In this document: positions 1 through 8,146 of the stretch, piece after piece
Position numbering within the stretch: position 1 is the stretch's first letter
Layout: every line of letters starts with the position of its first letter
Assembly (NCBI RefSeq): GCF_017353255.1
Contig: NZ_JAFMYU010000003.1
Span: 310,001 to 374,000, forward strand
DNA: 64,000 nucleotides
Reading direction: 5' to 3'
Source: Fibrella aquatilis
Lineage (GTDB): Bacteria > Bacteroidota > Bacteroidia > Cytophagales > Spirosomataceae
The notes under the pieces: model-generated
What the model saw: only the letters and a program-made list of their open reading frames with translations
The model's database searches: none
Told to the model about the DNA's origin: nothing
Position numbers and translations under genes: made by a program

Positions 1-567
1 CTACCCGAAAAGAAGCAATTCCGAAAAAATACCGAGACGGGTTTCCATAACGTCATTCTGTCGCCGTCCTACTATGGCAACACAACGCTGCTCGATGTGA
101 ATTTCGGATGCCGCAATGATCAGGTCGAACAGATTGCCCAACAATTTCTGCCTACCCTCACCGATTTCCGGCCCGATGCCAACACGCTGCTGATGTCGGT
201 CAATAAATACCAGCAGGCCGCCACACCTCGTTTCAGCATCCATACCGATAGTGAACTGGAGCACGTTTGCGACACGATCATGGCGTTTTTCGTGGAAACC
301 GGCTTCGATACCCTCGCCAACAGTATATCGCTGAAACGTCTCGACGTGATTTTCAACAGCGAACCCGCCAAGCCCTGTGCCTTTGTCTACAACCAGACGT
401 TTCGCTGCTACAAGGGTCTGACCGTGGCGAGCCTGACCCACAATCCGCACTTTCTGGGCCTGATCGACCTTTACCGCCATCAGCTCACCCGCCAGTCGAA
501 CAACGCCTACGAAGCCATGAACTTCGACCGGCTGGTGTCCTATTTGCAGCACTATTCGGCAAACTAG
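1..567 (+). CDS. Hypothetical protein, 5' end cut by window start
   Basis: The reading frame is open from base 1 to a TAG at 565-567, giving at least 188 residues, so the true start lies upstream of the window; the first internal ATG (97) is not a likely start because the frame reads through it with similar codon use. No signal peptide or membrane segment is visible in the part seen. The sequence is a soluble mixed alpha/beta protein with no motif I recognise, and I assign no function. It converges on the SdpI-hydrolase gene, with a 44-bp-arm palindrome in the gap. Confidence 0.6.
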   Translation, partial: LPEKKQFRKNTETGFHNVILSPSYYGNTTLLDVNFGCRNDQVEQIAQQFLPTLTDFRPDANTLLMSVNKYQQAATPRFSIHTDSELEHVCDTIMAFFVETGFDTLANSISLKRLDVIFNSEPAKPCAFVYNQTFRCYKGLTVASLTHNPHFLGLIDLYRHQLTRQSNNAYEAMNFDRLVSYLQHYSAN

Positions 568-600
568 GAAGAGAGTTTAGAGTTTGCTGTTTAGAATCTT

Positions 601-703
601 CAGTTATGGGTTAGCCAGCGCCTTGTCCCGTAGGGACGTAACAGGCTACCGACGCTGCGCTGTTACGTCCCTACAGGACAAGGCGCTGGCTAACCCATAA
701 CTG
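601..703. repeat. Long palindrome (44-bp arms) between convergent genes
   Basis: Arms 601-644 and 660-703 are reverse complements with one mismatch; the loop is 15 nt. It lies between two converging genes and is followed by a T-run (710-717), so transcripts from the left could terminate here. The arm sequence differs from that of the other palindromes in the window, and the conserved GCTTmCGCCAG core seen elsewhere is not evident. Confidence 0.85.
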
Positions 704-707
704 AAAA

Positions 708-2375
708 CTATTTTTTTACAAACGCCGCCATCACATCGACCACGCCGGGGATGATGGTGAGTTTGGCGTTTTTGTAGGTGGCCAGATTGGCCATGCGGTC
801 GGCGGGGGCTTCTTTCAGGATGTGGCTCATGGTGTCGAAAAAGGTTAGCTGAGCGTCGGGGCGGGCTTTTTTGAGCAGTTCGGCTTCCGATACGGCCACC
901 TGTATGTCGCGTTTTCCCTGAATGATCAGTACCGGCCCTGTGAAGGTTTGTAGCTCAACGGCGGGGTCGTAGTGCATCCAGTTGATGATGTATTTCTGCT
1001 GCGACGGCGGCACGGGCATCAGGGGTAAGATCCTGACCGTATACCCCGCCTTCAACGAGTCGATACCGGCCACCGACTTATCGACCAACATGGGTGCCGC
1101 CCCCGACGCGCGGAACTGCGTTTTAATTACTTCGGCGATGTTTTGCCCCGCCCCGGCAATGGAAATAAACGCATTGGCCTTGGTTTGTCTGGCCGCCAGC
1201 ATCCCCACCAGCGAGCCTTCGCTATGCCCGGCCACCACCACCCGCGAAAACCGTTTGTCGGTCTGAAGCTGACGGATAAATCCGGCGGCATCGGCCACGG
1301 CATCGTCGAACGTAGATGCTTCGAGCTGTTTAAACTGGTTGATAAACGCAGCCCGGTTGGTGCCCGTCCCCCGCTTGTCGTACCGAAACACGGCCACCCC
1401 CTGTGCCGCTAGTTTGTCGGCCAGTTGCCGGAACGTGTTGATCGAATCATAGCCGGGTATGGCGCTGTTGCTGTTGCGGTCGGTGGGGCCGGAGCCGGCA
1501 ATGAGCAGCACCACCGGCACCTTCTTTTTGGCGTTTTGGGGCATGGTCAGGGTGCCTTCCAGCGTGAGGGTGGCGCTGGCCGGGCTGGTAATGGCATAGC
1601 GGAGGGTCTCTTCGGCAGGCGTTTGCGCCGGGGCATGTGTGGCCGCCAGCAGCACCACCAACAGGACCGCTAACCCCTTGCGAAACAGGGAATAGGAATA
1701 CCCGAACGGCACCACCACCAGGATGGCTACGATGGTCATGAATACCGGAAATTTCCAGGCGTCGGGCAGGATGAGCATGGCCACAAAAGCCAGTAGCCCA
1801 CCCGCCAGCCAGAGCCGCCCGCCCAGGCGGTGCGTCTTGCGCCAGTTGGCTTCGCTGGCCAATGCCCAGGGCGTTTTTATGCCTACAAAGTAGTTTTGCG
1901 GCACCGTGACCATCACATTACCCAATGCCGCCAACAGCAACGAAACTGTGGCCAGTAGGAGTGTATTCAGGCTGCTGCCGGTCAATTTGGTATGCGCCAA
2001 ATACACCAATATCAGGCCAAGCGCTGACAGAAAAATGCTGATTGTCAGTCGGATACGTTCGTAACCGGCACCGCCTAGTTTCTTAATAGGGTCAATACGC
2101 GGCAACAGTCGAAGCAGGGCATAGGTCAGTAGCGAGAGAGCCGCGATGAGGATCAAAAAACCAGTTTTGGAGGAATAACCGTCTGGCTGGCCACTGGTGT
2201 CGAAATGGGTAGGTACCTGCTGGGGGAGGGTATTCCAGACCAGGGCAAGGTACACTAAGGGGACCAAAGACAAGCCCATTAACAGGGCTTCACGCGAACG
2301 CAGAGAGGTTGACATGATACTAGTGACGAGAAGGATGAAAGGGATGAATAGCAGCAAACGAAACGACCGTTGCAT
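708..2375 (-). CDS. SdpI-like membrane domain fused to an alpha/beta hydrolase
   Basis: 555 residues. The N-terminal third has several hydrophobic helices and a DUF1648/SdpI-type segment (WNTLPQQVPTHFD, then GIKTPWALASE and WRKTHRLGG). After a further membrane segment (VLLVVLLAATHAPAQ) comes an alpha/beta hydrolase with oxyanion-type LIAGSGPTD, nucleophile elbow GHSEGS and a C-terminal His (MSHI). SdpI is the Bacillus immunity/signal-transducing membrane protein of the SdpC system; that role is known for the family and not shown here. I chose the ATG at 2375 because it overlaps the stop of the upstream ArsR gene as TAATG, implying translational coupling; an upstream in-frame start at 2444 would overlap that gene by 70 nt. 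The hydrolase part is predicted outside the cytoplasm; its substrate is unknown. Confidence 0.8.
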   Translation of the reverse strand: MQRSFRLLLFIPFILLVTSIMSTSLRSREALLMGLSLVPLVYLALVWNTLPQQVPTHFDTSGQPDGYSSKTGFLILIAALSLLTYALLRLLPRIDPIKKLGGAGYERIRLTISIFLSALGLILVYLAHTKLTGSSLNTLLLATVSLLLAALGNVMVTVPQNYFVGIKTPWALASEANWRKTHRLGGRLWLAGGLLAFVAMLILPDAWKFPVFMTIVAILVVVPFGYSYSLFRKGLAVLLVVLLAATHAPAQTPAEETLRYAITSPASATLTLEGTLTMPQNAKKKVPVVLLIAGSGPTDRNSNSAIPGYDSINTFRQLADKLAAQGVAVFRYDKRGTGTNRAAFINQFKQLEASTFDDAVADAAGFIRQLQTDKRFSRVVVAGHSEGSLVGMLAARQTKANAFISIAGAGQNIAEVIKTQFRASGAAPMLVDKSVAGIDSLKAGYTVRILPLMPVPPSQQKYIINWMHYDPAVELQTFTGPVLIIQGKRDIQVAVSEAELLKKARPDAQLTFFDTMSHILKEAPADRMANLATYKNAKLTIIPGVVDVMAAFVKK

Positions 2376-2674
2376 TAAGGCTGGGGCGGGTCGACGGGTG
2401 GCGAACTGTTGTGAACGGCTGATCCCTTGAAACTCATAAGCCACGATAACATCTCGTCCAACACGGTGGTGTTCAACGTGTAGCGAATAAACTGCCCTTC
2501 CTTTACTGAATCAACCAGGCCCGCCTGCCGGAGCAGATCGAGGTGGTGCGAGATGCTGGGTTTGGTCATGGCAAACTGATCGGCAATCTCACCGGCGGTC
2601 AGGTCACCGGCCCGAAGCAGGTCCAGCATCTGTCGGCGGGTGGGGTCGTTCAGGGCTTTGAAAAGCATGTTCAT
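2375..2674 (-). CDS. ArsR-family winged-helix repressor, SdpR-like
   Basis: 99 residues with the classic ArsR N-terminus (FKALNDPTRRQMLDLL), the recognition helix region MTKPSISHHLDLLRQAGLV and a wing ending in IRYTLN. There are no cysteine or histidine metal-site motifs, so it is probably not metal-sensing. It heads a two-gene operon with the SdpI-hydrolase gene and overlaps it by one base. In Bacillus subtilis the SdpR/SdpI pair is organised the same way, with SdpR an autorepressor sequestered by SdpI. By analogy it may repress this operon through the inverted repeat at 2696-2711; that is inference. Confidence 0.88.
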   Translation of the reverse strand: MNMLFKALNDPTRRQMLDLLRAGDLTAGEIADQFAMTKPSISHHLDLLRQAGLVDSVKEGQFIRYTLNTTVLDEMLSWLMSFKGSAVHNSSPPVDPPQP

Positions 2675-2695
2675 GGCGGGAGAAGCATTAGATAA

Positions 2696-2711
2696 TTAGA
2701 CAAATGTCTAA
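2696..2711. promoter_or_regulatory. Candidate ArsR/SdpR operator
   Basis: TTAGACA-AA-TGTCTAA is a 7-bp inverted repeat with a 2-bp spacer, 22 bp upstream of the repressor start codon. Its size, symmetry and position fit an autoregulatory operator for a dimeric ArsR protein. Binding is inferred only. Confidence 0.55.
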
Positions 2712-2769
2712 ATAACAGCTTTGGTTAGTTCATTTATTATATGGACGGTCGTCAGGCCTGTCGGATAGT

Positions 2770-3270
2770 CTATTTCTGTTCTTTCAGGATCACGCTAAGG
2801 TTGCCACTCCCTTCTAGAAAACACCGTTTCACGTCTTCGACCGATTCAACGCTTTGTTGCCGCAGTAATCCCATAAACTCGTCTTCGGTGATGAGCTGCT
2901 TCTTTAAATTTTGCCGTTGCAGCACCCCGTCCTTGATTAGCAATACGGGGTCTGGGTTGCCGAGGCGGTCGAAAAATACGGAACGGTAGCCCAGCCAATT
3001 GATGCTGTAATCCCAGGCTACCAGAGTGCCCACCAACGCAACACCTTCTGTAACAGATTCGTACGACCCCGCCATGGCATTCTGCGAGGCATCGGAAATC
3101 AGCGTAATCAGCAGAATATCGGTCACGTTGAGCTGACCACTGCTGCGTCTGAAAAAGCGGAGAAAGAGAAACACAAACCAGTAAGTAAGCGAACCCCGGA
3201 TGATGATTTCCAGGATAGAACTGCTGGGGATAAACATGGTCCGCCAGTCAACGTCGAATAGTTTTTCCAT
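2770..3270 (-). CDS. DUF421/YetF-family membrane protein
   Basis: 166 residues from the ATG at 3270 (an upstream in-frame ATG at 3321 adds an unlikely leader). Three N-terminal hydrophobic helices (EIIIRGSLTYWFVFLFLRF; ITLISDASQNAMAG; EGVALVGTLVAWDYSINWLG) are followed by a cytoplasmic alpha/beta domain with the family hallmark PVLLIKDGVLQRQNLKKQLI. YetF-type proteins are of uncertain function; some have been linked to spore or membrane physiology in Bacillus. Stands alone, divergent from cobT with under 100 bp between the starts. Confidence 0.85.
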   Translation of the reverse strand: MEKLFDVDWRTMFIPSSSILEIIIRGSLTYWFVFLFLRFFRRSSGQLNVTDILLITLISDASQNAMAGSYESVTEGVALVGTLVAWDYSINWLGYRSVFFDRLGNPDPVLLIKDGVLQRQNLKKQLITEDEFMGLLRQQSVESVEDVKRCFLEGSGNLSVILKEQK

Positions 3271-3363
3271 TGGTAGAGTGCGTTTAGTAGAGGATGCCGG
3301 ATGTAAAGTATCACAACGCATTCGCCAACTTTGCGGCTTTACTTTCTTAGCCAGCAGTCAATC

Positions 3364-4395
3364 ATGCCCGTTTTACCCGTCAACAAACAACATCAGGCCG
3401 CATTTCAACAGGTAATCGACCAAAAAACCAAGCCGCTGGGTGCGCTGGGTGCCCTGGAGGCCCTGGCTCTGCAAGTGGCTCTGATTCAACAGACCGACAC
3501 CCCCCAACTCACCAAACCGCACGTGGCGGTCTTTGCCGCCGACCACGGCCTTACTGCCGAGGGCGTAAGCGCTTACCCTGCCGACGTAACCTACCAGATG
3601 GTAGAGAATTTCAGGGCAGGGGGCGCGGCTATCAACGTTTTTTGCCGCCAGAACGGCCTGCAACTGGTGGTCTGTGATGTGGGGGTGCGGGGTATTTTTG
3701 AGGAAAATACCCCTGATTTTGTGAAATTTAAAGTGGCCCACGGTACCCAAAATATGCGCCACCAACCCGCCATGACCACCGACGAAGCCGAAGCCGCCAT
3801 GGACGCCGGTCGGCTGGTGGTCGACGGGTTGCATCACCGGGGCTGCAACATACTGGGCTTCGGCGAAATGGGCATTGGCAACACATCGTCGGCGTCATTG
3901 CTTATGCACCGACTGCTGCAACTGCCTCTCGATCAGTGCGTTGGGCGGGGCACAGGCCTCACCGACGACCAACTGATTCATAAGCTGGCCATCCTGACCG
4001 ACGTGGCCCGGCGGTATGAATCGCTTACCCAACCGATGGACCTGCTGGCGGCTATGGGTGGTTTTGAGTTGGCGGCCATTGCCGGTGGCATGCTCCGCGC
4101 CGCCGAATATGGTATGGTGATCCTCGTTGACGGGTTTATTGCCACGGCGGCTCTGCTGGTGGCTCACGCGCTTGAACCCGCCGTGCTGAATTATTGCGTG
4201 TTCACTCACCAGTCAGACGAGGCGGGTCACCGGCTTATGCTGGCCCACCTGAACGCCCGCCCCCTGCTGAGCCTGGGCTTGCGCCTTGGCGAAGGCACTG
4301 GCTGCGCCCTGGCCTACCCACTGGTGCAGGCGGCCGTAGCCATGCTCAACCAAATGGCCTCCTTCGCCAGCGCGGGAGTTTCGGTGAAAGAGTGA
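3364..4395 (+). CDS. cobT: Nicotinate-nucleotide:dimethylbenzimidazole phosphoribosyltransferase
   Basis: 343 residues from the ATG at 3364, which gives the usual family N-terminus; an earlier ATG at 3331 is possible. It transfers phosphoribose from nicotinate mononucleotide to a lower-ligand base in cobalamin nucleotide-loop assembly. Diagnostic segments: [42 protein letters not shown], and the C-terminal [15 protein letters not shown] carrying the catalytic Glu. No other cobamide gene is in the window, so it may serve salvage or act with genes elsewhere. The final residues and the TGA stop lie inside the left arm of the palindrome at 4383-4465. Confidence 0.93.
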   Translation: MPVLPVNKQHQAAFQQVIDQKTKPLGALGALEALALQVALIQQTDTPQLTKPHVAVFAADHGLTAEGVSAYPADVTYQMVENFRAGGAAINVFCRQNGLQLVVCDVGVRGIFEENTPDFVKFKVAHGTQNMRHQPAMTTDEAEAAMDAGRLVVDGLHHRGCNILGFGEMGIGNTSSASLLMHRLLQLPLDQCVGRGTGLTDDQLIHKLAILTDVARRYESLTQPMDLLAAMGGFELAAIAGGMLRAAEYGMVILVDGFIATAALLVAHALEPAVLNYCVFTHQSDEAGHRLMLAHLNARPLLSLGLRLGEGTGCALAYPLVQAAVAMLNQMASFASAGVSVKE

Positions 4396-4465
4396 ATGGT
4401 GAAAGAGTGAAAGAGTGACTGACCGGACCACACTCTTTCACTCTTTCACCATTCACTCTTTCACC
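4383..4465. repeat. Perfect palindrome (35-bp arms) over the cobT stop codon
   Basis: Arms 4383-4417 and 4431-4465 match perfectly, with a 13-nt loop. Each arm is built of imperfect copies of a GTGAAAGAGTGA unit. The cobT TGA (4393-4395) is inside the left arm, so the palindrome encodes the last three codons (VKE). It lies between two genes on the same strand. Confidence 0.9.
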
Positions 4466-4509
4466 CTTTTCCTCTAGTTTCGTGCTAAGAAACCGCCACC
4501 CAAATTGCC

Positions 4510-5157
4510 ATGACCGATCAGACAAATTTGCCCGAAGAACCAACCGCTCAGCTACCTGCTGACCAAGCGCTGGAGGCTGCTTTGGCAGAGAAAAAGACTA
4601 AGAAAGAAAAGAAGGAAAAGAAGAAGAAAAAAAAGGCCAGTAAAGGCGTCGAGACGATGTTTCGGACCACGCTGGGCAACCATTTGCGCCTCAGCGAGAT
4701 GGCCGACCAGAAAGCCAACCTGATGATCACTATCAATACGCTGCTAATCTCGATCACGATTTCTTCGTTCCTGCGTCCGGTGGCCGGTGCCGATGGGTTG
4801 CTGATCCCCGAAATCCTATTGCTGATCGTGAGCCTGATCACGGTGGTCATTTCCATTTTCGCCACCAAGCCCAGTTTTTCGCTCCGTAAAAACGTGATGC
4901 CCCGGATTCACCCGCCTATTGATCTGCTCTTCTTTGGCGACTATACGCAGTTGTCGGCGGCACAATACCGTGAGCAGCTTCAGCAGTTGATTGCTAACGA
5001 AGAGGGGTTGTATAACAGCATGATCGACAATATTTACGCGCAGGGGCTGGTGCTGAGTAAGAAATACCGCCTGCTTACCGTGGCCTACAACTTCTTTATG
5101 GTGGGCTTTTCGGTGGTAGTGCTCAGCAGCCTGGTTATGCTCGTTGCCCGCCGCTGA
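4510..5157 (+). CDS. DUF5706 / Pycsar-effector-like membrane protein
   Basis: 215 residues. An acidic start is followed by a lysine-rich stretch (about 27-45), then the family signature HLRLSEMADQKANLMITIN (about 57-76), two hydrophobic helices (about 77-90 and 98-118) and a C-terminal helix (about 190-213). This is the architecture of DUF5706 proteins, to which the PycTM membrane effectors of the Pycsar anti-phage system belong; those form membrane-damaging assemblies when they bind cCMP or cUMP. No pyrimidine cyclase or HD domain lies beside it, so a defence role is not shown and a housekeeping member of the family is equally possible. Confidence 0.72.
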   Translation: MTDQTNLPEEPTAQLPADQALEAALAEKKTKKEKKEKKKKKKASKGVETMFRTTLGNHLRLSEMADQKANLMITINTLLISITISSFLRPVAGADGLLIPEILLLIVSLITVVISIFATKPSFSLRKNVMPRIHPPIDLLFFGDYTQLSAAQYREQLQQLIANEEGLYNSMIDNIYAQGLVLSKKYRLLTVAYNFFMVGFSVVVLSSLVMLVARR

Positions 5158-5166
5158 TATAATTCA

Positions 5167-6309
5167 TCAGTTGTTATTCATACCCCGAACCTGAATGCTC
5201 CGGTCGAGGTCGCTCTGGAAGGCGGCGCGGGCCTTTTCGGGGTTATCAATTGTCTTGTAAAAAGCATCGAGGTAATAGATGGTGTCCCGTATGTAGCTTG
5301 GGCTGAGGCGCTTTTCGTTCTGATAGAAAGCGTAGAAGGTAGGCTTTAGCGCTCGAAAACGGGCAAAAACCCGGTTGAGCATCGCCTGCGGATAAGCCGG
5401 GCCCCGGTAGAGCCGTTCGCGGACCGATTCAATGGACAACTGCTCGGCGGGTTTGGCGTAGCGGGCATCTACCAACCCCGCATGATCGAAATCATAGGGA
5501 ACAGCCAGGGGCCGGGGCATGGTAGAATCGAGCACCATCTTGATATTGTGCCGATACACCACCGACCAGTCGGTGTTACCAATCATGTATTCAAACACCG
5601 AAATTGTAGCCATGTTGAGGCTATCTACAAACGCTGACTTCACCCGGTTTTTATAAACGGCCACGTTGTTTCGGCTGGCCACGTCGTCTTCATCTTCCAG
5701 CAAAATGCCCAGGTGCGTTTCGGGTTTGCGTTTTCCCGCTGAATCGAGGTAGGTGACCTGTGCCAGCCGGGCTTTAAAGCTCAGGTCGGTCAGTTGGTTA
5801 TAGAGTCTGTAGACCAGGTATTCGCGCAAGACGTATTCGTCTTCGCGGCAGTGTGTTACCAGCTTCAGCTTATTCTGTTTGGCAAACAGCGTGCCTTTAA
5901 CTGCTTTTTTGGGAAAATCGACGTACAGTGGTGGAAACACGCAGTTGGCTGCGTCGCGCCGGAAATTGCCTCGCACTACCAGATCGAGCGGCAGGGCCAC
6001 TATTGAGTCGCTGGGGGTAGCGGAGTAAGTCAGTCGGGCGGGGTGACGCGTAACCGGGGCTTTGGGGGAGGGTTTGGTGCGGTCGCGGACAATGCGCTGC
6101 ATCTGCGCCGACAGCGTAAACGAAAGCGGCTCATCAGCCGCAAATAAGGGCCGAACGGTAGCTACACCCGTTGCCTTAGCCTTCTTTTTGGCCCCTGTTT
6201 GTTTCGTCGTGGTGGTATCGGTTTGGGCAAAGGCCATAGTAATGCCCAGCGTCATGGCAACAAGCATGACGACGGCCACCGGGTAACGGAAGAAAGCAGA
6301 GTAGATCAC
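5167..6309 (-). CDS. Secreted protein, possibly CotH kinase-like
   Basis: 380 residues from a GTG start. A signal peptide (hydrophobic VVMLVAMTLGITMAFA, cleavage near AFAQ) precedes a Lys/Thr linker and a beta-rich domain (VRGNFRR, PPLYVDF). The later half holds GNTDWSVVYRHNIKMV and VPYDFDHAGLVDARYA, which resemble the catalytic-loop and metal-binding D-x-D region of CotH-type atypical kinases. Assignment to that fold is tentative. Probably exported to the periplasm or outer surface. It is transcribed alone; a 22-bp-arm palindrome lies just upstream of its start. Confidence 0.6.
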   Translation of the reverse strand: MIYSAFFRYPVAVVMLVAMTLGITMAFAQTDTTTTKQTGAKKKAKATGVATVRPLFAADEPLSFTLSAQMQRIVRDRTKPSPKAPVTRHPARLTYSATPSDSIVALPLDLVVRGNFRRDAANCVFPPLYVDFPKKAVKGTLFAKQNKLKLVTHCREDEYVLREYLVYRLYNQLTDLSFKARLAQVTYLDSAGKRKPETHLGILLEDEDDVASRNNVAVYKNRVKSAFVDSLNMATISVFEYMIGNTDWSVVYRHNIKMVLDSTMPRPLAVPYDFDHAGLVDARYAKPAEQLSIESVRERLYRGPAYPQAMLNRVFARFRALKPTFYAFYQNEKRLSPSYIRDTIYYLDAFYKTIDNPEKARAAFQSDLDRSIQVRGMNNN

Positions 6310-6339
6310 GGCAGATTAGTTGAAGAGTTAGTGGTCATT

Positions 6340-6421
6340 GGTCATTGGCTGCGCGGTCATTTGGTAGTCATTCAATAGTCATTCGTCGTCTTTACAGCGA
6401 ATGACCGCGCAGCCAATGACC
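6340..6421. repeat. Palindrome with 22-bp perfect arms
   Basis: Arms 6340-6361 and 6400-6421 are perfect reverse complements, separated by 38 nt. The unit GGTCATT recurs several times within and between the arms (6333, 6340, 6355). It lies 30 bp upstream of the CotH-like gene and 300 bp downstream of the sigma-factor gene, unlike most of the palindromes here, which touch a stop codon. Confidence 0.8.
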
Positions 6422-6727
6422 ATTCTATGGCTAAAAATAAGCCTGTAGCTGCAACAAAACACGTCTGGTTTAGGCACCATAGCGTAATGCCAGTGTCTGG
6501 TTAATAACAAGCGATTGGAGAAGGAGGGGGATGGCTTCCGGCGTGGGGAGGCCTGGTGGGCAGCAACCTGAGAAGGTAAACGTGCTGATAATCAATCAGA
6601 TGATTATATAGACGTGGGCTGAGCCAGGAAGTAGTTGTTAAGCAGCGGGCCAGATTTATGAAGGAGGCTTGCAGGGCGAACCCATGCACAACATAAATCA
6701 AAGCCGGTGTTAACGAAACAAATGCAC
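6422..6727. other. Intergenic gap with no supported gene
   Basis: About 300 bp between the palindrome and the sigma-factor stop. A 66-codon minus-strand frame (6501-6701) exists but has no recognisable motif, a Pro/Ser/His-rich composition and no family resemblance, so I do not call it. No terminator with a clear U-run and no tRNA were seen. Confidence 0.5.
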
Positions 6728-7282
6728 TTAGAAATCGAGGCGGTACGTGTACTGGGTTCTGAGTTTATCGCGGGTGCGTTTCAATCTCATTTTCACAGCA
6801 CTGTCTTTCAAATTGTACTGTTTGGCAATCTCCTTAATGTCTAGGTCTTGCTCGTATTTCAGTCGGAGTAGAGTTACTTCATCAGTCGAAATTGTTTGAA
6901 TGGCGAGTTGTAATGTTTGAAGTTGCTCTTCGTGAAATTCAGCATCTCCTTCATCAGCTATGGTATGGGCCATGTCTTCGTCAATCGTCACGGTATTTAA
7001 CCGATGATTCAACCGAATCTGATCCATGCAATAGTTGTATGAGATCGAGTACAACCAAGTTGAAAAGGATGAACGTTCTTTAAAGCCGTTAAGGTTAGCA
7101 TGAACCCGTAAGAAGATGTCCTGCGTGTAGTCTTCGGCTTTGGCGGTGCATTTTGTCAGTGAATAACATCGTCGGTAGACCTTATTCACGTACCGATGGT
7201 AGATCGTCTCAAAATACTCATTCTGATGAGTACTGAGAAAGAGACGAATCAGTTCTTCGTCTCTTAGTTGAGGGGCTGTCAT
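6728..7282 (-). CDS. ECF-type RNA polymerase sigma factor
   Basis: 184 residues. Region 2 is seen in YFETIYHRYVNKVYRRCY, EDYTQDIFLRVHANLNGF and the -10-binding FSTWLYSISYNYCMDQIR. Region 4 is a helix-turn-helix (DEVTLLRLKYEQDLDIKEIA, then LKDSAVKMRLKRTRDKLR). No anti-sigma gene adjoins it, so it is not one of the FecI/FecR pairs common in this phylum. The upstream region is shared divergently with coaE. Confidence 0.92.
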   Translation of the reverse strand: MTAPQLRDEELIRLFLSTHQNEYFETIYHRYVNKVYRRCYSLTKCTAKAEDYTQDIFLRVHANLNGFKERSSFSTWLYSISYNYCMDQIRLNHRLNTVTIDEDMAHTIADEGDAEFHEEQLQTLQLAIQTISTDEVTLLRLKYEQDLDIKEIAKQYNLKDSAVKMRLKRTRDKLRTQYTYRLDF

Positions 7283-7520
7283 AGGGGCATATTTTATGGG
7301 TCATTCGTGGGTAGGGAGAGGCGATGGTTTTGTAAGCGCACAAATTAGGTCCAAACTTGTCATATCAAACAAAATGGCCCGCGAGATTAACGAATTTTAA
7401 GCAGGTGACCTGCTACGGGTAACAACTGTAACAAGAATAACCCTCATTCGTGAAATAGTTGCTTAAAATATAGTAAGCGGCTAGTCAATGTTGAATATGG
7501 ACCAACGCATGGCTCTTGAA

Positions 7521-8108
7521 ATGAAGAAAATCGGGATTACTGGCGGTATTGGCTCTGGTAAAAGCACGGTTTGCCAGGTGTTTAGGGCGCTGGGCGTCCC
7601 AGTTTACGAGGCCGATGAGCGGGCTAAATGGCTGACGATGCACGATCCTATATTGCGGGCCGACATTCTGCGATTGCTAGGGCCACAAGCATATGACGCG
7701 GCCGGACAGTACAACCGGACTTTTGTGGCGGCGCAGGTATTTACTGATCCCGCCCTGCTTAGGCAGTTAAATGCCCTTATTCATCCCCGTGTGCAGGCTG
7801 ATACCCTCCGCTGGGTCGAACAGTACAGCCATCTGCCCTACGTGATTAAAGAAGCGGCCCTAATGAATGCGGCCGGCGATGGTAACGACCTCGACGCCGT
7901 GGTGGTGGTGATAGCCCCCCTCGACCTGCGTATTCAGCGCATTCGGCGGCGCGACCCGCAACGCACTGATGCCGAAATCAAGGCCATCATTAGCCGCCAG
8001 ATTACCGACGAGGTTCGGCGCGCCCTGGCCGACGAATTACTCATCAATGACGAGACGCAACTCCTTGTTCCGCAGATACTTCGATTAGATAGGGCTTTTC
8101 GGAATTAA
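7521..8108 (+). CDS. coaE: Dephospho-CoA kinase
   Basis: 195 residues; phosphorylates the 3'-OH of dephospho-CoA, the last step of CoA synthesis. The P-loop GGIGSGKST is at residues 8-16 from the ATG chosen at 7521, matching the family N-terminus; ATGs at 7488, 7497 and 7509 would add an 4-11 residue leader. CoaE lid and CoA-site features include VYEADERAKWL, FTDPALLRQLNALIHPRV and RIRRRDPQRTDAEIKAIISRQ. It is followed 38 bp later by the TrpB2 gene on the same strand. Confidence 0.93.
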   Translation: MKKIGITGGIGSGKSTVCQVFRALGVPVYEADERAKWLTMHDPILRADILRLLGPQAYDAAGQYNRTFVAAQVFTDPALLRQLNALIHPRVQADTLRWVEQYSHLPYVIKEAALMNAAGDGNDLDAVVVVIAPLDLRIQRIRRRDPQRTDAEIKAIISRQITDEVRRALADELLINDETQLLVPQILRLDRAFRN

Positions 8109-8146
8109 CCCCTATTTTGGGGCTCATTCATTCCTTGAACTAACTA

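Noticed and set aside
3300-3363. Cobalamin riboswitch before cobT
   Set aside because: Only about 90 bp lie between the divergent starts, and no B12-box-like sequence is present.
6501-6701. Minus-strand 66-codon frame in the gap before the sigma factor
   Set aside because: No recognisable domain, odd composition; kept as an intergenic gap.
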